Assembly: GCA_946644025.1 (NCBI GenBank) | Contig: CAMPCG010000204.1 | Coordinates: forward strand, 1 to 5,582 | Reading direction: 5' to 3' | DNA from: an uncultured Prevotellaceae bacterium | GTDB taxonomy: Bacteria > Bacteroidota > Bacteroidia > Bacteroidales > Bacteroidaceae | DNA: 5,582 bases | Part shown: positions 1-5,251 of the stretch, piece by piece | Numbering within the stretch: the stretch's first letter is position 1 | Layout: every line of letters begins with the position of its first letter | Notes under the pieces: model-generated | Told to the model about the DNA's origin: nothing | The model's database searches: none | The model's input: only the letters and a program-made list of their open reading frames with translations | Program-made: the position numbers and the translations under genes

Positions 1-1464
1 GCCGTGTGGCTCATCAAGCAGGGCCGCGCCTACGTCGACGAGCAGAGCGCAGAGGTCATAGCACAGCAGAAGGGAACGACCACCAGCCCTGGCACCAACA
101 GCCCCTTCCGCGACAGACCCGTGGAGGAGAGCCTGAGGCTCTTCGAGTTCATGAACAGCGGCAAGTGCGAGCCGGGAACGCTCACACTGCGCGCAAAGAT
201 TGACATGGCCCACCCGAACATGCTCTTCCGCGACCCACTCATATACCGCGTGCTCAACATTCCCCACGTGAAGACCGGAACACGGTGGAACGCATACCCC
301 ATGTACGACTTCGCTCACGGACAGAGCGACTACCTGGAGGGCGTCACACACTCGTGGTGTACGCTCGAGTTCGTGGAGCACAGACCTCTCTACGACCTCT
401 TCGTGAAGTGGATGACGGAGTGGTTTAAGGAATTAGGAGTTAAGAGTGAGGAGTTAGGAGTTAATAATCCAAATGGCACAACAACTCCTATCTCAAAACT
501 CCTAACTCAAAACTCCTACTACGGTCCCCGGCAGACGGAGTTCAACAAGCTGAACCTGAACTACATACTCCTCTCGAAGCGCAACCTCAGGACACTGGTC
601 ACCGAGGGCGTGGTCAGCGGATGGGACGACCCCCGTATGCCCACCATCTGCGGATTCCGACGCCGCGGATACTCGCCCGAGGGCATCAAGAACTTCATCG
701 AGAAGATAGGCTACACGAAGATTGACGCACTGAACGACATGGCCCTCTTCGAGAGCGCACTGCGCGACGACCTCAACACCCGGGCTCTGCGCGTGTCGGC
801 AGTGCTCGACCCCGTGCGCGTGGTCATCACCAACTACCCCGAAGGACAGACGGAGATGCTCACCGCAGTGAACAACCCCGAGCGCGAGGAAGACGGCACA
901 CACGAGGTGGAGTTCAGCCGCGAACTGTGGATAGAGCGCGACGACTTCATGGAGGTGGCCGAGAAGAAATTCATGCGACTGGCACCAGGCAAGGAGGTAA
1001 GGCTGAAAAACGCATACATCATAAAATGTGACGAGGAGCACCCCTGCGACAAAGACAGCGAGGGACGCGTCACCACCATCTACTGCACCTACGACCCCGA
1101 GAGCCGCAGCGGACTGCCCGGCGCCAACCGCAAGATAAAGGGAAAGACGCTGCACTGGGTAAGCTGCCACAACGCAAGACAGGTAGAGGTAAGACTCTAC
1201 GACCGGCTGTGGAAAGTGGAGAACCCGCGCGACGAGCTCAAACGGCTGGAGGAAGAGGAGGGACTGAAGGGAATAGACGGCATGAGAGCCATGATGAACC
1301 CCGACAACCTGCACATCATCAGCAACTGCTACATAGAGCCCTTCGCCACAACGCTGCCGGCACTCTCCTACCTGCAGTTCCAAAGAATAGGATACTTCAA
1401 CGTTGACCCCGACTCCACACCCGAACATCCCGTCTTCAACCGCACAGTGGGACTGAAGAGCTGA
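1..1464 (+). CDS. glnS: Glutaminyl-tRNA synthetase, 5'-truncated by the window edge
   Basis: Cytoplasmic class I aminoacyl-tRNA synthetase that charges tRNA-Gln with glutamine using ATP. The frame is open from base 1 (GCC) to the TGA at 1462-1464, 487 codons. Alignment from memory to the 554-residue E. coli enzyme suggests that roughly 110-120 N-terminal residues, including the HIGH motif, lie upstream, so the GTG at 4 is not the start. Visible landmarks are YVDE near the beginning, LRAKIDMAHP (about 190-220), PMYDFAHGQSDYLEGVTHS with CTLEF (about 298-372), PRQTEFNKLNLNY, the KMSKS-equivalent LLSKR (568-582), GWDDPRMPTICGFRRRGY (about 619-672), and the C-terminal beta-barrel anticodon-binding region ending PVFNRTVGLKS. 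About 30 residues encoded at 424-522, between LYDLFVKWMTE and PRQTEF, have no counterpart in E. coli GlnRS. They come from an inverted tandem repeat and use codons (TTA, CTA, AAT) unlike the GC-rich surroundings. Identification is firm. The effect of the insert on activity is unknown. Confidence 0.96.
   Translation, partial: AVWLIKQGRAYVDEQSAEVIAQQKGTTTSPGTNSPFRDRPVEESLRLFEFMNSGKCEPGTLTLRAKIDMAHPNMLFRDPLIYRVLNIPHVKTGTRWNAYPMYDFAHGQSDYLEGVTHSWCTLEFVEHRPLYDLFVKWMTEWFKELGVKSEELGVNNPNGTTTPISKLLTQNSYYGPRQTEFNKLNLNYILLSKRNLRTLVTEGVVSGWDDPRMPTICGFRRRGYSPEGIKNFIEKIGYTKIDALNDMALFESALRDDLNTRALRVSAVLDPVRVVITNYPEGQTEMLTAVNNPEREEDGTHEVEFSRELWIERDDFMEVAEKKFMRLAPGKEVRLKNAYIIKCDEEHPCDKDSEGRVTTIYCTYDPESRSGLPGANRKIKGKTLHWVSCHNARQVEVRLYDRLWKVENPRDELKRLEEEEGLKGIDGMRAMMNPDNLHIISNCYIEPFATTLPALSYLQFQRIGYFNVDPDSTPEHPVFNRTVGLKS
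434..518. repeat. Quasi-palindromic tandem repeat inside glnS
   Basis: Inverted repeat made of short direct repeats. The left arm has AGGAGTT at 435-441, 449-455 and 456-462. The right arm has the complement AACTCCT at 483-489, 497-503 and 511-517, spaced exactly 14 bp as AACTCCTATCTCAA and AACTCCTAACTCAA plus a partial third copy. The outer pairing TAGGAGTT/AACTCCTA (434-441 with 511-518) is perfect, as are 449-455 with 497-503 and 456-462 with 483-489. A 7-base bulge lies at 490-496 and the loop is 463-482. The left arm has no C and the right arm has no G. The glnS reading frame passes through without a stop, giving a stretch from FKELGVKSEELG to KLLTQNSYY. Base composition and codon use differ sharply from the flanks, which suggests an inserted or expanded element. 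Confidence 0.85.
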
Positions 1465-1478
1465 ACGGAATAAAAGAC

Positions 1479-1604
1479 ATGACGAAAAGACGTGAAAAAG
1501 CAAAAACACAGAAGCCACAACTAAACAAACAGTTGGTGGAGACGCAAGCAACGACAGAACCTAAGCCAAAAGCGCACGGCAAGAAAAGTTTGCCGACTAC
1601 CTGA
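1479..1604 (+). CDS. Possible small basic ORF (41 aa), perhaps the N-terminal part of the next gene
   Basis: An ATG 14 bases after the glnS stop opens a 41-codon frame ending in TGA at 1602-1604. The product is rich in Lys, Gln and Thr (it begins MTKRREKAKTQKPQ) and has no membrane segment or recognised domain. It overlaps the start of the DUF6722-like frame (from 1565), which is offset by one base. Two A-runs (1568-1571 and 1584-1587) lie in the overlap, so one missing or extra A could join the two frames into a single protein of about 93 residues. It may instead be a chance frame, or a leader that has nothing to do with the membrane protein. I do not recognise it, and the evidence that it is translated is weak. 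Confidence 0.25.
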   Translation: MTKRREKAKTQKPQLNKQLVETQATTEPKPKAHGKKSLPTT

Positions 1605-1759
1605 TAGACGTATCAAAATACGTATTGACAGGTGTGGTCATCACTTCCCTTTTCAATGATGTCACAGACAAGACAGCTGTTTACCTCATTGGATTAGCTA
1701 CCGTATTCTCGACACTAATATTAGGATTAAGGTTAACCAGTAAAAGAAAGGACAAGTAA
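1565..1759 (+). pseudogene. DUF6722-like small membrane protein without a visible start codon
   Basis: The frame is open for 64 codons between the TAA at 1562-1564 and its own TAA at 1757-1759. It reads RQEKFADYLIDVSKYVLTGV, then two hydrophobic segments (about residues 18-34 and 39-56), and ends in a basic tail (TSKRKDK). This layout matches, from memory, the DUF6722 family of short two-helix inner-membrane proteins of unknown function in Bacteroidota. No ATG, GTG or TTG occurs in frame before the conserved start of the domain, so the gene is either broken by a small indel near 1565-1590 or depends on a frameshift from the 1479 frame. The rest of the domain looks intact with no stop, which favours a recent mutation or a sequencing error over old decay. 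Codons are more AT-rich (TTA, GTA, ATA) than in neighbouring genes. The next small gene starts one base after the stop, suggesting translational coupling. Confidence 0.55.
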
Positions 1760-1760
1760 T

Positions 1761-1871
1761 ATGGGAATGTATTTAGTTGGTCTATTTGTTGCACTGCCCT
1801 GCCTTCTATTCCTTATCTACACCTACACACCTAAAGGCAAGGAATGGATGAGGACGAACGGTCTCTTATAA
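1761..1871 (+). CDS. Small single-pass membrane protein (36 aa)
   Basis: ATG at 1761 to TAA at 1869-1871. The product has one N-terminal hydrophobic helix (about residues 3-21, MYLVGLFVALPCLLFLIY) followed by a short polar tail TYTPKGKEWMRTNGLL. That is the shape of a small inner-membrane protein with its tail in the cytoplasm, as judged from the positive charges after the helix. It begins one base after the DUF6722-like frame and ends nine bases before the TPR gene, so the three are probably one transcript. A second in-frame ATG two codons on is a possible alternative start. Function is unknown. The clean helix-plus-basic-tail pattern and the tight spacing are the main evidence that it is real; it could be a partner of the DUF6722-like protein, which is inference. 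Confidence 0.65.
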   Translation: MGMYLVGLFVALPCLLFLIYTYTPKGKEWMRTNGLL

Positions 1872-1880
1872 AACAAGACT

Positions 1881-3302
1881 ATGAAGAAGACCGGCGACGA
1901 ATATTTCGACAGCGAAGAGTTTCGTGACATGTTGGCAGCCTACGAAGAGGCGGTCAGCACGGGTCAGCCCGTGTTCATGGATGCCGACGAGCTGGCCGAG
2001 ATAGCCGACTACTACCAGATGACGGAGCAGTATGACGAGGCCGATGAAGCCATCGACCTCGCCCTGGCCCTCTCGCCAGGAGCCATAGCACCCCTGACCT
2101 ACAAGATTCACGAGGCACTGTGGAACGGCAACACCGAGGAGGCACGCGAATACCTGGACCGCATCATAGAGACCGACGACCCCGACTACGTCTACGACAA
2201 GGCCGAGATACTCATGGCCGAGGAGCGAGAGGAGGAGTGCGACGCCTACCTGCTCGAGGAGCTGGAGAAGGTGCCCGAAGACGAGTACCAGGACTACGTG
2301 GTAGACGTGGCCAACCTCTGGGCCGACTACAACTACCCCGAGAAGGCCATGGCCTGGATGGCACGCGCCAAGCAGGAGGACACACCCGAGTTCAAGGAGC
2401 TCATGGGGCGCACACTCTTCGGGCTGGGCAAGTACAAGGACAGCGAACGCGTCTTCAACGAGCTCATAGACACCGACCCCTTCTCGAAGTACTACTGGAA
2501 CGCGCTCGCCTCGGCACAGTACATGGACGAAGACTTCAGCAACGCCATACAGAGCAGCGAATATGCCATCGCCATAGACCCCAAAGACCCCGACGGGCTC
2601 ATAGCCAAGGCCAACGCCCTCTTCCGCCTGAACGACTACGAGGAGGCGCTGGAGTACTACCGCCGATACTCCAAGGAGGTGCCCGACGACGAGTTCGCAC
2701 TGCTGCACCAGGGGTCGTGCCTCATCAACATGGAGCAGCCCGAGGAGGCCGCCAAGGTGCTGCAAGAGGCCATCACCGTGGCCGCCGGACGGCAAGACTA
2801 CCTGCCCGACATCTACCAGGAGCTGGCCTTCGCCTACAGCGAGATGGGAAAGACGGACAAGGCCATAGAGTACCTCGACATGACCGACGGCCAGGACTGC
2901 GACCACGTGCAGCTGGAGGTGGTCAAGGGTCACGTGCTGCTCTCCGACGGACGGATGGAGGAGGCCGAGGAGCACTTCAAGAAAGCCGTCAGGGAAAGCA
3001 AGGAACCGCTCACCACGCTGCTGCGCGTCATCGTCTCCATCTACGACAACCGATACCTCGAGGCGGCCCACGCACTCTTCACCAACTACTTCCGCGTGGT
3101 GCCGAAGAGCCACAAGGACGGATATGCCTACATGGCGCTCTGCTGCTACGACATGAAGCAATACACCGAGTTCCTGGAATACCTCAAAAAAGCCTGCGAG
3201 CGAAATCCGAAAGAGTGCAAGCTCGTGCTCTCACACCTCTTCCCCGACGAGGTGGAGCCCAAGGACTACTACGCCTTCCTGCAAGGGAAAATGACGCCCT
3301 AA
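1881..3302 (+). CDS. Tetratricopeptide-repeat protein, cytoplasmic, function unknown
   Basis: 473 residues from ATG 1881 to TAA 3300-3302. The protein is strongly acidic (many Asp/Glu) and has no signal peptide or membrane helix, so it is probably cytoplasmic. TPR-like helical pairs can be seen at about residues 35-68 (YDEADEAIDLALALSP), 170-203 (LGKYKDSERVFNELIDTDP), 204-237 (DFSNAIQSSEYAIAIDP), 238-269 (NDYEEALEYYRRY), 275-302, 310-341 (GKTDKAIEYL), 343-378 (GRMEEAEEHFKKAV) and 414-446. TPR solenoids bind protein partners; none is indicated here. The start is supported by a MKKTGDEYFDSEEF opening and by the nine-base spacing from the preceding small gene. No clear Shine-Dalgarno sequence precedes it, which is normal for Bacteroidota. 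The final residues (VEPKDYYAFLQGKMTP) form a non-repeat cap. The long open frame on the opposite strand is a by-product of GC-rich codon use. Confidence 0.9.
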   Translation: MKKTGDEYFDSEEFRDMLAAYEEAVSTGQPVFMDADELAEIADYYQMTEQYDEADEAIDLALALSPGAIAPLTYKIHEALWNGNTEEAREYLDRIIETDDPDYVYDKAEILMAEEREEECDAYLLEELEKVPEDEYQDYVVDVANLWADYNYPEKAMAWMARAKQEDTPEFKELMGRTLFGLGKYKDSERVFNELIDTDPFSKYYWNALASAQYMDEDFSNAIQSSEYAIAIDPKDPDGLIAKANALFRLNDYEEALEYYRRYSKEVPDDEFALLHQGSCLINMEQPEEAAKVLQEAITVAAGRQDYLPDIYQELAFAYSEMGKTDKAIEYLDMTDGQDCDHVQLEVVKGHVLLSDGRMEEAEEHFKKAVRESKEPLTTLLRVIVSIYDNRYLEAAHALFTNYFRVVPKSHKDGYAYMALCCYDMKQYTEFLEYLKKACERNPKECKLVLSHLFPDEVEPKDYYAFLQGKMTP

Positions 3303-3356
3303 GGACGGCCCCGTTGTGCGCTTTTTCTGTTAATTGTCAAACTTTTCTCCTTTTTT

Positions 3357-3388
3357 CTTGTCCGATTGGGGAAAAAGGCGTAACTTTG
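3357..3388 (+). promoter_or_regulatory. Bacteroidota sigma-ABfr-type promoter for the GNAT gene
   Basis: TAACTTTG at 3381-3388 is a perfect match to the Bacteroidota -7 consensus TAnnTTTG. CTTG at 3357-3360, 20 bases upstream, is a near match to the -33 TTTG element at the usual spacing. The -7 element ends 8 bases before the ATG at 3397, so the transcript would have almost no 5' leader. The T- and A-rich stretch around and upstream of the -33 element is also typical. This site decides the start of the next gene: a start at the upstream ATG at 3334 would lie before the promoter. Confidence 0.7.
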
Positions 3389-3396
3389 CAGCCATT

Positions 3397-4557
3397 ATGG
3401 CAGTAGAGATAAAACGAGTAGAGACGAAAAAGCAGCTGGAGCAGTTCATCCAGCTTCACTACGATCTGTACCGTGGCAACGACTACGACGCACCCAACCT
3501 TTACCTTGACGAGGTGCGTACACTCAGCCCTTTCCTTAAAAAGCAGAACCCGGCCTTCGAGTTCTGCGACACAGAGTATTACCTCGCCCTGCGCGACCAG
3601 CAAGTGGTGGGGCGCGTGGCCGCCATCATCAACCGCCGCTACAACGAGCAGTGGAACAGGCCCTGCGTGCGCTTCGGATGGCTCGACCTGGTGGACGACG
3701 AGGAGGTGATGCGGGCGCTGCTCAAAGCCGTCGAGGACTTCGGCCGCCGCAACGGCATGAAGGAAGTCATTGGCCCGCTGGGGTTCACCGACATGGACCC
3801 CGAGGGAATGCTCACCTACGGCTTCGACGAGCTGGGCACCATGGCCACCATCTACAACTACCCCTACTACCCGCAGCTCATGGAGCGGATGGAGGGATAT
3901 GAGAAGGACAACGACTACGTGGAGTACAAAGTCTTCGTGCCCAAGGAAGGTATGCCCGAAAAGTTTCGCCGGGTGGCCGAGCTGACCATGAAGCGCTACA
4001 ACCTGCACGTGGTGAAAATCACGAAGAAGGACGTCTTCGGACCGCGGCAATACGGCCTGCGGGTGTTCGACGTCATCAACCGCACCTTCAAAGGTCTCTA
4101 CGGATACAGCAAGATGACCGAGAACCAGATAAAGGAGTACATCGACCGATACTTCAACGCCCTGGACTTCGAGCTGCTCTGCTTCGTCGAAGACTGGAAC
4201 ACGCCCGACCACGACCTCGTGGGCGTGGGCATCACCATACCCTCGCTGAGCAGGGCACTGCAGAAATGCCGCAACGGACGCTTCCTGCCCTTCGGCTGGT
4301 GGCACCTGCTGCGAGCACTGAAGATGAAGAAGACGGACATCGTGGACTGCCTGCTCATCGGCGTGCTGCCAGAGTATCGCGCCAAGGGTGCCAACGCGCT
4401 GCTCTTCTACGACCTCATACCCATCTACCAGAAATACGGCTTCAAATGGGGAGAGTCGCACGTAGAGATGGAGACCAACGGCAAGGTGCAGAGCCAGTGG
4501 AGCTACCTGGACCACGAGCTGCACAAGCGCCGCCGGTGCTACAAGAAGGCACTGTAA
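3397..4557 (+). CDS. GNAT-fold N-acetyltransferase-like protein, substrate unknown
   Basis: 386 residues from ATG 3397 to TAA 4555-4557. The frame stays open upstream to an ATG at 3334, but that region holds the promoter and encodes unlikely residues, so 3397 (MAVEIKRVETKKQLEQFI) is chosen. The C-terminal part has a GNAT motif A-like acetyl-CoA pyrophosphate loop, IGVLPEYRAKGANALL (residues about 321-336, R-A-K-G-A), followed by a helix and YQKYGFKWGESHVEMETN, which resembles the motif B region. The N-terminal part (about 60-130: YYLALRDQQVVGRVAAIINRR, then FGWLDLVDDEEVMRALLKAVEDFGRRNG) also looks GNAT-like, so two related domains may be present. No signal peptide or membrane segment is seen. 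The family is, from memory, widespread in Bacteroidota as a conserved hypothetical. The acyl acceptor cannot be inferred from the neighbours. It has its own promoter and is separated from purE by a large hairpin repeat. Confidence 0.8.
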   Translation: MAVEIKRVETKKQLEQFIQLHYDLYRGNDYDAPNLYLDEVRTLSPFLKKQNPAFEFCDTEYYLALRDQQVVGRVAAIINRRYNEQWNRPCVRFGWLDLVDDEEVMRALLKAVEDFGRRNGMKEVIGPLGFTDMDPEGMLTYGFDELGTMATIYNYPYYPQLMERMEGYEKDNDYVEYKVFVPKEGMPEKFRRVAELTMKRYNLHVVKITKKDVFGPRQYGLRVFDVINRTFKGLYGYSKMTENQIKEYIDRYFNALDFELLCFVEDWNTPDHDLVGVGITIPSLSRALQKCRNGRFLPFGWWHLLRALKMKKTDIVDCLLIGVLPEYRAKGANALLFYDLIPIYQKYGFKWGESHVEMETNGKVQSQWSYLDHELHKRRRCYKKAL

Positions 4558-4566
4558 AAAAAAGAA

Positions 4567-4694
4567 AGTAGTTAGAAGTAGTTAGAAGAAGTAAAAAGTA
4601 GTTAGAAGTCAATAGACATCTACCTACATCTGACAACGTCTAATTCTATCGACTTCTAACTACGTCTAACTACTACTTACTACATCTAACTACT
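4567..4694. repeat. Long quasi-palindrome of 10-bp repeats between the GNAT gene and purE
   Basis: The left arm is five 10-bp units in exact register from 4567 to 4616: AGTAGTTAGA at 4567, 4577 and 4597, with variants AGAAGTAAAA at 4587 and AGTCAATAGA at 4607. The right arm, 4645-4694, is the complement in the same register: TCTATCGACT, TCTAACTACG, TCTAACTACT, ACTTACTACA, TCTAACTACT. Pairing the arms without gaps gives 9, 9, 7, 7 and 10 matches per unit from the loop outward, 42 of 50. The loop is 4617-4644 and itself carries degenerate units (TCTACCTACA, TCTGACAACG). A further half unit TCTAA (4695-4699) abuts the purE ATG. The left arm has almost no C and the right arm almost no G. The element fills nearly the whole intergenic gap and could act as a transcript hairpin or as an mRNA stability or processing element. 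Confidence 0.88.
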
Positions 4695-4699
4695 TCTAA

Positions 4700-5206
4700 A
4701 TGAATCCCTTAGTCAGCATCATCATGGGCAGCACCAGCGACCTGCCCGTCATGGAGAAGGCCTGCCAGCAGCTCGACGAGCTGCAGGTGCCGTTTGAAGT
4801 GAACGCCCTCTCCGCCCACCGCACGCCCCAGGCCGTGGAGCAGTTTGCCCGCGAGGCCGCCGGCCGCGGAGTCAAAGTCATCATCGCCGCAGCCGGCATG
4901 GCCGCCGCACTGCCGGGAGTCATCGCCGCCCAGACCACGCTGCCCGTCATCGGCGTGCCCATCAAGGGTATGCTCGACGGCCTGGACGCCCTGCTCTCCA
5001 TCGTACAGATGCCGCCAGGAATACCCGTGGCCACCGTCGGAGTGAACGGTGCCCAGAACGCTGCCCTGCTGGCCTGCCAGATGATTGCACTGGCAGACCC
5101 CGCACTGGCACAGCGGCTGGCCAGCCACAAGGAGGGCCTGAAAGGAAAAATAGAAAAGGCCAACGCCGAGCTGGCCAAAGTGAGCTATAACTACAAGACC
5201 AATTAG
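4700..5206 (+). CDS. purE: PurE, N5-carboxyaminoimidazole ribonucleotide mutase (AIR carboxylase catalytic subunit)
   Basis: 168 residues, ATG 4700 to TAG 5204-5206, the usual length for bacterial PurE. It converts N5-CAIR to CAIR in de novo purine synthesis in the cytoplasm, normally as an octamer. Visible signatures are VSIIMGSTSDLPVM (residues 5-18, nucleotide/phosphate-binding GSxSD), NALSAHRTP (35-43, with the catalytic His of SAHR at residue 40), AAAGMAAALPGVIAAQT (63-79), LPVIGVPI and SIVQMPPGIPVATVGVNGAQNAALLA (100-125). Where E. coli PurE has GGAAHLPG, with His75, this protein has GMAAALPG with Ala at residue 70. The start directly follows the hairpin repeat and has no Shine-Dalgarno sequence; the MNPLVSIIMGSTSD opening matches family N-termini, so the start is secure. 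ispG follows 45 bases downstream. Confidence 0.96.
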   Translation: MNPLVSIIMGSTSDLPVMEKACQQLDELQVPFEVNALSAHRTPQAVEQFAREAAGRGVKVIIAAAGMAAALPGVIAAQTTLPVIGVPIKGMLDGLDALLSIVQMPPGIPVATVGVNGAQNAALLACQMIALADPALAQRLASHKEGLKGKIEKANAELAKVSYNYKTN

Positions 5207-5218
5207 CCTGTCACGTAC

Positions 5219-5237
5219 ACTGCGGCATCGCCGCAGT
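5219..5237 (+). other. Short GC-rich hairpin between purE and ispG
   Basis: ACTGCGGC (5219-5226) and GCCGCAGT (5230-5237) are perfect complements around a three-base loop, ATC. The stem is stable but is followed by a C-rich tract (5240-5246 is seven C, then A, then four C) and not by a T-run, so it is not a standard intrinsic terminator. It lies 12 bases after the purE stop and 14 before the ispG start. It may be an RNA processing or 3'-end protection element within a purE-ispG transcript, or an attenuator. The role is inference. Confidence 0.5.
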
Positions 5238-5251
5238 CTCCCCCCCACCCC

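Noticed and set aside
1515..1539. Imperfect hairpin CCACAACT...AGTTGGTGG after glnS
   Set aside because: It has an unpaired base in the stem and no T-run, lies within a possible small ORF, and is too weak to call a terminator.
502..1551. Long open frame (349 codons) on the minus strand across glnS
   Set aside because: It is antisense to a firmly identified glnS, has low-complexity Val/Leu/His-rich translation typical of the shadow of GC-rich codons, and shows no domain.
1866..3161. 431-codon minus-strand frame and 428-codon plus-strand alternative frame (2120-3406) over the TPR gene
   Set aside because: Both are shadows of the TPR gene: one is Val/Leu/His rich, the other Arg/Gly/His rich, with no recognisable motif. 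The TPR frame has clear repeats.
3303..3330. Possible intrinsic terminator after the TPR gene (ACGGCCCCGT followed by a T-run)
   Set aside because: The stem is only 4 bp with a two-base loop, too tight to form, and the T-run is 10 bases away. Termination here is possible but not supported.
3334..3396. Upstream ATG extending the GNAT protein by 21 residues
   Set aside because: The extension covers the promoter -33 and -7 elements and has no family-like sequence; the ATG at 3397 fits the promoter and a typical N-terminus.
434..4694. CRISPR array interpretation of the repeated units
   Set aside because: Units are 7-14 bp, directly abutting with no unique spacers, and arranged as inverted arms; no cas genes are present.
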